Source: Lawsonibacter faecis (GTDB lineage: Bacteria > Bacillota > Clostridia > Oscillospirales > Oscillospiraceae). Taken from it: a stretch of DNA of 64,000 nt. This document shows positions 1-8,083 of the stretch, in pieces. The notes under the pieces are model-generated. The model searched no databases, was not told the origin of the DNA, and was given only the letters and a program-made list of their open reading frames with translations. The stretch is from contig NZ_JACOPQ010000003.1 of assembly GCF_014287675.1 (NCBI RefSeq), positions 124,001 through 188,000 of the forward strand, read 5' to 3'. Position numbers and translations under genes: made by a program. Within the stretch, counting starts at the first letter, position 1; each line of letters starts with the position of its first letter.

Positions 1-2683
1 ACATGCTGCCTCCGGGGGCGTTGTAGTTTTCGGCGTCAAATTCCAAATCCACGTATGCCTGGTAAATCAGGTCCGCGTTAAAAACCGTCTCCTCCGGCAC
101 GGTCTCGCCCGCCATGGCAAACTGTACCGCGCCGTTGAGCAGATGGGCAATGACCGCCATATAGTCGGGGTGGATGCGCCTGTGGTTGATTGCGATGCCG
201 TTGTTGTCGGCGTTTGATCCATTCAGCCAGTCCTTAACCGCCTTCCCGCCGATGACATGGGTATTGAGCAGATCATTGGGGGTCGAGTATGCGGAGATCA
301 TCAATTCCGTGCACTTTTCCGCCCATGCCGCATGATTTTGATGGTTGGGCATCATAGACAGCGCCAGGGCGAGAACGCCGGAATTCCAGGCGTTCTCCTC
401 GCCCTTCGTGTCACCGGGGGAGACGAGGGTCCCGTCGGGGGCGCGGTAATAGGGCACTGTGTAGTCCATCAGCGCGTTCGCCTCATACTCCACCATTTTC
501 CGCGCGTATTCCCGGTACTCGTCCGGCAGATAATCCCACATCAGCCACGCTGCGGTGCCGCAGACGTTGGCGTCCAGAGCGGTCTGATCCGATGCGCCCC
601 GCTTCGTTTTATCCGGGCTGACGCCCCAGCCGCCGGAGTCGCGGTTGCTTCTGTGATTGCGCGCGATGGATGCAATCAGCTTGACCGTGCGTTCAACTGC
701 CTCTTCCTCGCTGTGGCCCACGCGCTCCTCGTCGTACACGTCCATACTGAGAACCGTTGCCGAAACAAACGCCAACGCGGCATAGCCCTTGACTGTGGAG
801 CCCAGTCCATAAAACTCGCCGGGTTCCGGTCCGAATTTCTCATCAAGCCAGCCGAACAGATTGCATTTGATATTATTGTTGGCCGCCTTGGCATATTTCA
901 GCGACAGCGGGTCCGTGAAGGGGCCGGGCGCGAAATTTTCCCATTGAATCGGGACGACCGCGTTCTGCTCCCGCTCGGGCGGAGCCTCGTGCACCGTGAC
1001 CGTACAGGTATCCGTATAGCCGCCGGCCTGGGTGGTCACCGTAATATCCGTTGACCCCACGCCGACACCCCGTACCTTTCCGCTGCTGTCGACGGTGGCT
1101 ATCCGGGTATCGGCCGAGCTCCAGTCTATCTTCTGATTTGTCGCATAAAAAGGTTCCACCGCAGCGGACAGTCCCAGGACCTGGCCCTCTTCCAGCGTCA
1201 GCTCATGGCGGCTGAGCGCCACTCCCGTGGGGGGAAACTCCACCCCCTCCGGAACCAGGCTTCCGCTCATTTTAAAATTATCGAAGTAAATCTCCGAAGA
1301 GTTGGTCGTGTAGAGACCGACCTTGCCAAAGGGATGGTTGATGTTTTGGACCGAGTAAATCTGCTCATCGTCGATGTAAAATTGAAATGTGCTCCCACTC
1401 GATACCAATTTCAGACGATAGGTCACGCCTTTTTCCAGCACCACGTCTGAATCCATTGTTTTGGTGGTTCCCGCCCGGTCGATGAATCTCAGGCCCGTCC
1501 CCTTGGTGTAACAGGCCAGGATATGATTTTGCGCGTTGGTGTATCTGGTCAAGATGCCAACCGTAAAATTTTTGCTGTCATCCACCACCGTTACGTCCAC
1601 TTCCACAACGCTGTCAACCAGCATTTCGTATGTATTCAGCAGGAGCTCCGCCCGGTCTTTGGTTGCATTGGAGGCCAGAAGCCGCTCGTCGTCCTCCGGA
1701 ATGACAAAGGCGTCGCCCGGCCCCTTTACCTGAGACCAGTTCTCCAGATCACCGCTGAAGCCGTCTTCCAATGTGACGGCTTCCCCATCGAGGACCTCCG
1801 TCCATTTCGCGTACAGCGTCATATCCGAGGCAACGGGCGTATTAAAGTCAAACGGCGTCTCCAGCGCGGGGTCGGCGTACCAGCCATCAAACATAAATCC
1901 GTCCCTCGTGGGCGCGTCCGGCCTTGAGAGCGTCCGGCCGGCACTCACCTGCTGCTCTGCCACCTGTGTGCCGCCGTTCACCTCGAACGACACTGTAAAT
2001 ATCTGTTGCGCGGCCGCCTCAGCCACTAAAACATTGTCGAAGCCGACCCGCCCGGACTTATTCGCCCGAAAGCCGATGCCTCCGGACAGGAGGGGGGCCT
2101 TTTCGTCTTTATATTCCAAAATCGGGTCCGTGGGCGCCGCTTCGCCCACCGGGCAGATATAACATTCTATTTTATCCTTTATCACCCTGATTGTGCAGCG
2201 GTAGGTCGTACCCGTCTCATAGGCATAGGGGACGCGGGTTCCCAGCTGCGAGGATTTTCCGCCCTTCCACTCAAGGAGGGCGGCATATTTTGAACCGTCC
2301 TTCTCCATCAGCCTGAAATGATAGAAATGATTGTCGTCCTGATATCGGAAAACCGCTCCCGCCGACCCGCCTTTTTTATCCTCGGCGGGGGTCATGTCAT
2401 AGCTCAGCGAATAGTCCGTCCACTCCATGCTCCCCGTGGAAATAAGGCCGGTATCGCTTCCCCACAGAGCGTGCTCCCCCTCCGTCTCCTCCACGCTCCA
2501 ATTGCCGTCGGAGACTGTCCAGAGCGAGGCGTCGTAAGATTCAAAATCTTCTGCAAATATTGGATTTTCCAAATCGGACTCTGACGGAGCAGCCGCCGCA
2601 ACGCTTATGGCGCAGGTGCTGTTCAGGCAGATGGCGAACGCAAGGGCAGCGCTTAAAAAAGGTCTCTGTTTTTGCATATTCAT
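1..2683 (-). CDS. Secreted multidomain polysaccharide-active protein, C-terminus outside window
   Basis: The reading frame is open from an ATG at 2683, behind a GGGAGGCGG ribosome site, to the left edge of the window, giving 894 visible residues. A signal peptide (about 1-32) is followed by a concanavalin-like module (42-218, with an FYHFR motif), an InlB/Flg_new-type repeat ending in LYAKW (225-290), a second concanavalin-like module (296-473), a Big_2 Ig-like domain (480-570), and then a helix-rich region (575 onward) that looks like an alpha/alpha toroid of the polysaccharide-lyase or glycosidase kind. The catalytic class cannot be named because the end is missing. The other three giant proteins here finish in SLH repeats, so the same is likely but unseen. 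Cell-surface glycan degradation is inferred from the modules. Confidence 0.85.
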   Translation of the reverse strand, partial: MNMQKQRPFLSAALAFAICLNSTCAISVAAAAPSESDLENPIFAEDFESYDASLWTVSDGNWSVEETEGEHALWGSDTGLISTGSMEWTDYSLSYDMTPAEDKKGGSAGAVFRYQDDNHFYHFRLMEKDGSKYAALLEWKGGKSSQLGTRVPYAYETGTTYRCTIRVIKDKIECYICPVGEAAPTDPILEYKDEKAPLLSGGIGFRANKSGRVGFDNVLVAEAAAQQIFTVSFEVNGGTQVAEQQVSAGRTLSRPDAPTRDGFMFDGWYADPALETPFDFNTPVASDMTLYAKWTEVLDGEAVTLEDGFSGDLENWSQVKGPGDAFVIPEDDERLLASNATKDRAELLLNTYEMLVDSVVEVDVTVVDDSKNFTVGILTRYTNAQNHILACYTKGTGLRFIDRAGTTKTMDSDVVLEKGVTYRLKLVSSGSTFQFYIDDEQIYSVQNINHPFGKVGLYTTNSSEIYFDNFKMSGSLVPEGVEFPPTGVALSRHELTLEEGQVLGLSAAVEPFYATNQKIDWSSADTRIATVDSSGKVRGVGVGSTDITVTTQAGGYTDTCTVTVHEAPPEREQNAVVPIQWENFAPGPFTDPLSLKYAKAANNNIKCNLFGWLDEKFGPEPGEFYGLGSTVKGYAALAFVSATVLSMDVYDEERVGHSEEEAVERTVKLIASIARNHRSNRDSGGWGVSPDKTKRGASDQTALDANVCGTAAWLMWDYLPDEYREYARKMVEYEANALMDYTVPYYRAPDGTLVSPGDTKGEENAWNSGVLALALSMMPNHQNHAAWAEKCTELMISAYSTPNDLLNTHVIGGKAVKDWLNGSNADNNGIAINHRRIHPDYMAVIAHLLNGAVQFAMAGETVPEETVFNADLIYQAYVDLEFDAENYNAPGGSM

Positions 2684-2974
2684 TCCGCCTCCCGTAATTC
2701 TGCTTTTGTATGCCGGTATGTGCGTATTGACATTCAGTCTGTCCGGTAATTGGCCTCAAGGTCCTGAAATCGCCATGCATAACGCCGTTCAGCCCGCTAT
2801 AACACCACCCCCATCCATTTATCCGGTGTTTTTCCCCTTATTTCGACAGTCTTATTCTAATATATCGGATATATGATTGCCTTAAATAATCTGTTGAATG
2901 GTTGCAATTTTCTGCATTCCCCTCAACTGGAATCTGTCTAAATCAACCAATGGCGTTCGTCTGCGCCACATGGA

Positions 2975-3026
2975 GACAGCCCGGGCCCCCGCCTCTCCCG
3001 GCGGAGAGGCGGGGGCCCGGGCTGTC
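2975..3026. terminator. Perfect 24-bp stem-loop in a gene-free gap
   Basis: Two perfect arms of 24 bp, starting GACAGCCCGGGCC, enclose a 4-base loop, and six A residues follow on the plus strand. It lies in the gene-free stretch 2684-3115 downstream of the leftward xanthine-dehydrogenase-type operon. That stretch otherwise holds only AT-rich leader upstream of the 2683 gene, a second hairpin at 3056-3085, and no credible coding region. The tail does not give a classical T-run in the direction of the operon, so terminator is the likely but not certain role. Confidence 0.6.
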
Positions 3027-3055
3027 AAAAAACTTTTCGCAGAGCAAGCCTCGCA

Positions 3056-3085
3056 GAGTTCCGCCGTCCGCAGACGGCGGAACTC
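3056..3085 (-). terminator. Stem-loop just downstream of the 2Fe-2S subunit gene
   Basis: A perfect 13-bp stem (GAGTTCCGCCGTC) with a 4-base loop lies 30 bp past the stop at 3116. About 25 bases further on, in the leftward sense, comes a run of six T. This is probably the 3' end of the operon, working with the larger hairpin at 2975-3026. Confidence 0.5.
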
Positions 3086-3115
3086 AAATGAATATACGTC
3101 ATTGTGAATGAGTAT

Positions 3116-3595
3116 TCAAGCCCGCCGCGGCCCGTCCGCCAGGATGGATTTCACCGCCGCGCGGATTTCGGCGTAGCCGGTGCAGCGGCACAGGTTGGAC
3201 TGGAGCCAGGTCTCAATCAGGGCGTCGTCGGCGTCCGGATGGTGGAGCGCCAGGGCGTGGCAGACCATGAGGAAGCCCGAGGTGCAGTAGCCGCACTGGA
3301 ATCCCCACTGCTCCACGAACGCGGTCTGGATAGGCGCGTCCTTCAGGCCCTCGACGGTGGTAACCGCGTGGCCCACAGCCTCCGCCGCCAGCATCAGGCA
3401 GGATTTGACGGGCATACCGTCCACCAGCACCGTGCAGGCCCCGCAGTCCCCGTTCTCGCAGCCCGGCTTGGCGCCCGTGAGTCCCAACTTCTCCCGCAGG
3501 ACGTGGAGCAGGGTGTCCGACGGCTTTGCCGCCACCGACACCGTCCTGCCGTTGACCTCCAGCTCCAGAAAACACTTTCCCGTACACGAGCGCAT
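3116..3595 (-). CDS. Xanthine-dehydrogenase-type 2Fe-2S subunit
   Basis: This 159-residue protein carries the two [2Fe-2S] clusters of a xanthine-dehydrogenase/CO-dehydrogenase-type hydroxylase. A plant-ferredoxin-like domain contains CENGDCGAC plus a later Cys (SC). A helical domain contains CGYC and the CRCTGY motif. Electrons pass from the molybdenum centre through these clusters to FAD. The length is normal for the family. The ATG at 3595 overlaps the TGA of the FAD subunit gene (TGATG), which marks translational coupling. In-frame codons further upstream would run into that gene and are not preferred. The substrate cannot be told from this subunit. Confidence 0.93.
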   Translation of the reverse strand: MRSCTGKCFLELEVNGRTVSVAAKPSDTLLHVLREKLGLTGAKPGCENGDCGACTVLVDGMPVKSCLMLAAEAVGHAVTTVEGLKDAPIQTAFVEQWGFQCGYCTSGFLMVCHALALHHPDADDALIETWLQSNLCRCTGYAEIRAAVKSILADGPRRA

Positions 3596-4398
3596 CACTT
3601 CACCCCCAGGTTGGCGAGGGCCTGCCCCACCATATTCTCCAGGACAAACCGCTTGTACGCCCCGCTGCCGGAGAGACTGTCGGCAGCCTCTCCGGCCAGC
3701 TCCCCGCATACGGCGGCGCCCCCGGCAAGCGCCTGCGCCGGGACCAGGAGCGGCGCGCTCCCGTAGCCGGACACGGCGCAGCGGACGCTCCCCCCATCCC
3801 GGACGGCGCAGAGCGTCACCAGCGGGTAGTCGATTTTATCCTGCCGGGTCCGCTTCGCATGGCAGTGCGGCAGCGCCGCTTCCCGCTCGGGCACGTCCAC
3901 TGCCGCCAGGAACTCCCCCTCCTCCAGATGAAGCCGCCCGCTGAAGACCTGGGAGAAGGGCCGCTTCTCCACTCCCCCGGCAGTCATGACATGCGCCCTG
4001 GCGCCGCAGAGGAGGAGCGGGAGCGCCGACTCCCGGTACTGGATTGTCCCCGCCAGATTGCCCCCCAGGGTAATTTTGCCCTGGATGGTGTGGTCCGCGA
4101 TGCGCGCCGCGGTGCTGCCGAGCAGCGGAAACAGGCCCGACCGGGCGATCTCCGTCAGGGTCAGGGCCGCCCCCAGGACGATCCGCCCCCGCTCCGCCGC
4201 CAGGCGGGTACAGTCCGGCACCCCCTTCAAATCCACAACCGCGCCGAAGGTCCGGCTGCCCACCCGGGCCATGCTGATGAGCTCGGTGCCTCCGGCATAC
4301 CAGACCGGGCGCTTGCCCGCCTTGGAGAGCTTTGCGTAGCAGTTGAAGGCCTCCCCCGTGGTCTCCGGGGCATAGTAGTCGAAATCGAACGGAATCAT
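3595..4398 (-). CDS. Xanthine-dehydrogenase-type FAD-binding subunit
   Basis: This 267-residue protein matches the FAD_binding_5 plus CO_deh_flav_C family. A pyrophosphate-binding AGGTEL motif lies near residue 35 and a second FAD loop, LGGNLAGT, near residue 105. It takes electrons from the 2Fe-2S subunit and passes them to NAD or another acceptor. The start is taken as the ATG at 4398, whose bases overlap the TGA of the molybdenum subunit gene (ATGA). An ATG seven codons upstream also exists. Gene order Mo-FAD-FeS, with both junctions overlapping, is typical of a heterotrimeric enzyme made from one message. Confidence 0.92.
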   Translation of the reverse strand: MIPFDFDYYAPETTGEAFNCYAKLSKAGKRPVWYAGGTELISMARVGSRTFGAVVDLKGVPDCTRLAAERGRIVLGAALTLTEIARSGLFPLLGSTAARIADHTIQGKITLGGNLAGTIQYRESALPLLLCGARAHVMTAGGVEKRPFSQVFSGRLHLEEGEFLAAVDVPEREAALPHCHAKRTRQDKIDYPLVTLCAVRDGGSVRCAVSGYGSAPLLVPAQALAGGAAVCGELAGEAADSLSGSGAYKRFVLENMVGQALANLGVK

Positions 4399-6722
4399 GG
4401 GCGCCCCTTCTTTCTCCAAATCAGCTCCGGCGTGACGGGCAGCTCCTCAATGTCCACCCCCGCCGCTTTCGCCACGGCGTTGGCCAGTGCGGCGGGCATC
4501 CCGATGACCCCGTGCTCCGCAATGCCCCTGGCGCCGAAGGGGGCGTCCACCTGTGGGGTCTCCACGAAGTCCACCAGATACTCCGGCTCCTCTCCGATGC
4601 GCAGCATCTTATAGGTACGGAAGCTGGTGGCGCCCTCCACACCGCCGGGGGCCTGGACGAACTCCTCCCGGGTCGCAAGGCCCAGCCCCATGCTCATGCC
4701 CCCCATGACCACGCCCCTGGCCGTCTTGGGGTTGAGGACCTTCCCCGCGTCCAGCACGGTGGCCGCCTTTAGAAGCCGGTAGGTATGCTGCGCGGGGTCG
4801 TACTCCACCTCCACGGCCTGGGCCCCCAGGGTCCAGCTCCGCCCCGCCTTGCCCTTGCCGGTGTCCTTATCCAGGAGAGTGAGGTGGTCCATCACGTAGC
4901 TGCCCCGACCGATTACAGGCCCGCCCACGGCGTTGCCGTTGCCGTACTTGTATCCCGTGGCCAAGTCCCGGAAGGCGGCGAACATCAGCGGGTCGGCCTT
5001 GAGATAGACCCGCTCGTTCTCCACCTCCAGATCCTCCTCCGGACAGCGCATGGCCACCGCGCCCAGCGCCAGGAGCTGCCGGCGGGCGTCCAGGGCCGCC
5101 GCCCTGACGGCCCGGCCCATCATATAGGTGGTCATGCTGGCCACCGTCTTCCAGTAGTAGGGCGCGGTCTGGGTGTCCACCTCCATGTTGACGTAGACCC
5201 GGCCCACATCCATGCGGAGGGTCTCCGCCAGAATCTGGGCCATGGCCGTGCGGATGCCCGGGCCGATCTCCACCGCCGCGCAGTTGAGGGCGACTGTGCC
5301 GTCCGGCAGGAATGACACGGTGGCGGCGGCGGACGCGTCGGTGGGTGTGTCGGAGGTCTTGCACAGGCAGGCCATGCCCTTGGCCCGGATCAGGCCCCCC
5401 GGCTCCTGAATGCGCGCGCCCTCGCTCCAGTTGATAAGGGATTTCAGCCTGTCAAGGCAGCAGACAAGGTCCCCCATGTTGCTCCGGGTGGCCTTCACCT
5501 GGGTGGCGGTCAGATCCCCCTCCTTCAGCGCGTTCACCGCCCGCAGCTCGAAGGGGTCCATCCCCAGGGCGTCCGCCAGCTTGTCCATCATCCGCTCCAG
5601 GCAGAAGAAGAGCTCCGCGTGGCCGAAGCCCCGGTAGGATGTGGCGTAGGGGGCGTTTGTGTATACGCCGAAACTGTCGCAGTCAATGTTGGGAAAGCGG
5701 TAGGGCCCGGAGCAGTCCACCGCCACCGCCTTGGCGAGCTTTGGGGAGATGTCGGCGTAGGCCCCGGCGTTGAGGTGGAAGACCATCCGTGCGGCGGTGA
5801 TCTCTCCCGTGCGGCGGGCCCCCAGCTTCAGCTCCGCCCGCATCCCCATATGGCAGGGGGAGGTGGCCATGTCCTGCTCCCTGGAGTTGACCAGGCTGAC
5901 GCAGGCCCCGTCCACCGCGCGGGAGGCCAGTACAGCCAGCACCTCCAGCTGGACCGCCGCCTTGCCGCCGAACGCGCCCCCCACCAGGGGGACGTGGACG
6001 GCCACCATGCCCTGGGGCACATCGAAATATCGGCTGATGAGCTCCCGGACCTCGAAGGGAGACTGAGAGGCGGTGGTGATGTCAATCACGCCGCCGGGCG
6101 AGATGGAGCAGCGGACCGCCCGCGTCTCCATGGCGGCGTGGTCGGACTGGGGCAGGTGGAACGTGCCCTCCACAGTCTCATCGCTCAGGGCCCAGCCGCG
6201 CTCCATATCCCCCTTGCGGACCTTGACGGCGTGAAAGAGATTGGTGCCCGGCCGGGGGTATATATCCGCCTCCATCCGCTGATAGGAGCCCAGGTTCTCG
6301 TGGACCAGCACCGGGTCCGGCACGAGGGCCTCCTCAATGGTGGTCACGGGACTCAGGGGGCTGTACCGCACCTGGATCGCTGCGGCGGCGGCCATGGCCT
6401 GCTGCGCCTCCTCCGCCACCACCAGCGCCACCGGCTCCCCGAAATACCGCACCCTGTCCCTGGCCAGGGGCGGCATATCCCGCAGAATCCCCCCGCAGAG
6501 CAGTTGGCCGGCGTCCGTCCCGGTGACCACCGCCCGCACGCCGGGCATGGCGGACGCGGCGGCGGCGTCCACGCCGAGCAGCAGGGCGTGGGCCTGGGTG
6601 CTGGCGAGGATGCGCACATGGAGCAGGGGCGTCTGAGAGAGGTCGGCGGTGTATTTGGCGGCCCCGGTCACCTTGTCCCGGGCCTCCTTGCGCTTGACGC
6701 TGACGCCGAGCTGTGTGTTCAA
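4395..6722 (-). CDS. Xanthine-dehydrogenase-type molybdopterin-binding subunit
   Basis: This is the 775-residue catalytic subunit of a molybdenum hydroxylase. The N-terminal a/b hammerhead begins around KRKEARDKVTGAAKY. The molybdopterin loop GGAFGGK lies near residue 250. A C-terminal GIAEHG segment, near residue 745, stands where the family has its active-site Glu. The start is a TTG at 6722 behind a GGGGGCGG ribosome site, 12 bp after the stop of the 62-residue gene upstream. Purine hydroxylation is the common role of this family, but aromatic or heterocyclic substrates are equally possible, and no purine gene or xdhC-type maturation factor lies beside it. Confidence 0.93.
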   Translation of the reverse strand: MNTQLGVSVKRKEARDKVTGAAKYTADLSQTPLLHVRILASTQAHALLLGVDAAAASAMPGVRAVVTGTDAGQLLCGGILRDMPPLARDRVRYFGEPVALVVAEEAQQAMAAAAAIQVRYSPLSPVTTIEEALVPDPVLVHENLGSYQRMEADIYPRPGTNLFHAVKVRKGDMERGWALSDETVEGTFHLPQSDHAAMETRAVRCSISPGGVIDITTASQSPFEVRELISRYFDVPQGMVAVHVPLVGGAFGGKAAVQLEVLAVLASRAVDGACVSLVNSREQDMATSPCHMGMRAELKLGARRTGEITAARMVFHLNAGAYADISPKLAKAVAVDCSGPYRFPNIDCDSFGVYTNAPYATSYRGFGHAELFFCLERMMDKLADALGMDPFELRAVNALKEGDLTATQVKATRSNMGDLVCCLDRLKSLINWSEGARIQEPGGLIRAKGMACLCKTSDTPTDASAAATVSFLPDGTVALNCAAVEIGPGIRTAMAQILAETLRMDVGRVYVNMEVDTQTAPYYWKTVASMTTYMMGRAVRAAALDARRQLLALGAVAMRCPEEDLEVENERVYLKADPLMFAAFRDLATGYKYGNGNAVGGPVIGRGSYVMDHLTLLDKDTGKGKAGRSWTLGAQAVEVEYDPAQHTYRLLKAATVLDAGKVLNPKTARGVVMGGMSMGLGLATREEFVQAPGGVEGATSFRTYKMLRIGEEPEYLVDFVETPQVDAPFGARGIAEHGVIGMPAALANAVAKAAGVDIEELPVTPELIWRKKGRP

Positions 6723-6734
6723 ATCCGCCGCCCC

Positions 6735-6923
6735 CTAACCGCTGATGAGGATGTGGTCCCCGTTGCTCAGCCGCACCGCGTCGGCCTTCAGGGCCCGGCC
6801 CAGGTCGGTCAGGGTCCGCTGCACCTCTGCCTCGTCGGTGATATAGAGGGTCAGGGGGTCGCCGGAGACCACCCGCTCCCTGTCGGCGGTGATATACACC
6901 AGAATTTCCGCGCTCTTAGCCAT
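6735..6923 (-). CDS. Small partner protein of the YIEGIA family (capping-complex type)
   Basis: This 62-residue acidic soluble protein starts MAKSAEILVYIT and has no signal or membrane segment. Its size, sequence type and position directly after a YIEGIA-family gene fit the protein that databases call the capping complex subunit for YIEGIA. I recognise that family by name only. The ATG at 6923 overlaps the end of the preceding gene by 8 bp, so the two are translationally coupled. It is followed after 12 bp by the molybdenum subunit gene, which suggests one transcript for all five genes. Confidence 0.7.
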   Translation of the reverse strand: MAKSAEILVYITADRERVVSGDPLTLYITDEAEVQRTLTDLGRALKADAVRLSNGDHILISG

Positions 6924-7833
6924 GGGCGTTTCCTCCTATCACGGGGCTTTTCATAATGGTGTGAATCTTGCGGCTGTTCTCCAGCACGGGGGTGCGGCGC
7001 AGCACCTCCAGGATGGCGTCCGGCTGGTTGAGAATGGGCACAAAGGCCACCACCACCTTCCCCTGGGTAAAGCTCTTGCGGGAGAAGGCGAACCGCTTCA
7101 CGCCGAAGGTGCGGGTGGCCTCAAAGAGAAGGGCCTGCCGCTGCCCGTAGTTGTTGAGCGTTATCTCGAATTTCTTCTGGCTGGGGGTGATGACGAAGGC
7201 CACGCCCTCCCGGAGAAAGAGCTCCCGGCTGCGCTCGGTGCCCAGCTTGTTGGTGACGAACATCCCGTCCACGTAGAGCTCGGAGCCCTCCACCGTCATC
7301 CTGCCCTGGACGATGCGGCAGATATCCCCCACGCATTTCCCCTTGGTAAGGACCCGCAGCAGGGCGATGGCCGCGAAGCCCACGGCCAGGGAGACCCCGA
7401 TATTGAGCAGGGGTTCCTCCCGGCCCAGCAGCTCCAGCGCCAGCACCACCAGCAGCGCGGTGATGAGGGAGATATAGTACCGGGACTCGTAGGTTTTGGC
7501 GATACCGTCGATATAGGCGTTGCCCCGCTTGGTGAACTCGGTGCTCTCCAGCTTTTCCATGCTCTCCCGCTCGGCGGTGCGCACCTCCCGGAAGTGCTGC
7601 ACGCCGAGGGTGAGGAAGGTCACCGCCGTCAGGTCCTGGGCCAGCAGGGCCGGGATCGCCACCGCCCCCAGGAAGGAGGCCACAAAGCCCAGAAAGATGC
7701 TGATGAACATGCCGTTGGGAAAGCTGGGCGTCTGCCGGGTGTCGATGTGCAGGGTGATGAGCCGGGCGATGGTGCCCATGCCGATGCCGCAGAGGATCAT
7801 GAGCAGGGTGTGCGGCTGGATATACTGTTCCAT
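6916..7833 (-). CDS. YIEGIA-family membrane protein
   Basis: This 305-residue protein has about four hydrophobic segments: near 10-25, 45-65, and two around 130-165. The signature AYIDGIAKTY, near residue 110, is a variant of the YIEGIA motif that names the Pfam family. The C-terminal half is soluble. The family is found in spore-forming Firmicutes. No enzymatic function can be read from the sequence. The ATG at 7833 has a GGAGCTTCT-type ribosome site. The upstream region carries a candidate forespore-type promoter (7871-7899). It heads the leftward run that ends with the molybdenum hydroxylase. Confidence 0.8.
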   Translation of the reverse strand: MEQYIQPHTLLMILCGIGMGTIARLITLHIDTRQTPSFPNGMFISIFLGFVASFLGAVAIPALLAQDLTAVTFLTLGVQHFREVRTAERESMEKLESTEFTKRGNAYIDGIAKTYESRYYISLITALLVVLALELLGREEPLLNIGVSLAVGFAAIALLRVLTKGKCVGDICRIVQGRMTVEGSELYVDGMFVTNKLGTERSRELFLREGVAFVITPSQKKFEITLNNYGQRQALLFEATRTFGVKRFAFSRKSFTQGKVVVAFVPILNQPDAILEVLRRTPVLENSRKIHTIMKSPVIGGNAHG

Positions 7834-7870
7834 AGAAGCTCCTTTCGCCGTTTGAGCAAGGCTTTCCTTG

Positions 7871-7899
7871 TATTATCTTTCCAAAACGGCGGAATATTC
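7871..7899 (-). promoter_or_regulatory. Candidate sporulation-sigma promoter of the YIEGIA operon
   Basis: Read leftward, GAATA and GATAATA are separated by 17 bp. This resembles the sigma-G pattern (GAATA, about 18 bp, CATNNTA) more than a sigma-A promoter. It lies about 40 bp upstream of the YIEGIA-type start. The match is short and sigma-E or chance cannot be excluded. Confidence 0.35.
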
Positions 7900-7986
7900 C
7901 CGGCGGCGGCATCTCTGCGGGCTCCGCAAGCCCAGGCGGGTCGGGCGGTTGCGCTCTTGTCAAGGGCCTTTGCGCAAAAAATAGGA

Positions 7987-8015
7987 TTGATTTTCCGGCG
8001 CGCATACCATATAAT
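7987..8015 (+). promoter_or_regulatory. Sigma-A promoter of nrdDG
   Basis: TTGATT (7987-7992) and a perfect TATAAT (8010-8015) are separated by 17 bp, about 70 bp ahead of the nrdD start. The -10 box lies inside the first NrdR box, so repressor binding would occlude RNA polymerase. Confidence 0.8.
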
Positions 8016-8052
8016 GTGTATCATCCCGCAATCATTACACTATATATAGCCG
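8004..8052 (+). promoter_or_regulatory. Paired NrdR boxes
   Basis: Two 16-bp sites, 8004-8019 (ATACCATATAATGTGT) and 8037-8052 (ACACTATATATAGCCG), each match about 13 of 16 positions of the NrdR consensus (acaCwATATaTwGtgt). They start 33 bp apart, near the three-helical-turn spacing typical of NrdR pairs. The first covers the -10 of the nrdD promoter. Confidence 0.8.
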
Positions 8053-8083
8053 ATTTTTACCATTCGAGAGGGGCTTTTTACCG

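Noticed and set aside
257..1054. Plus-strand open frame of 265 residues at the left edge
   Set aside because: It is antisense to the continuous minus-strand frame of the secreted multidomain protein and has no domain or ribosome site.
3116..6722. Carbon-monoxide dehydrogenase (CoxMSL) assignment for the molybdenum hydroxylase
   Set aside because: The large subunit lacks a recognisable CO-dehydrogenase active-site Cys loop. Only the general family can be supported.
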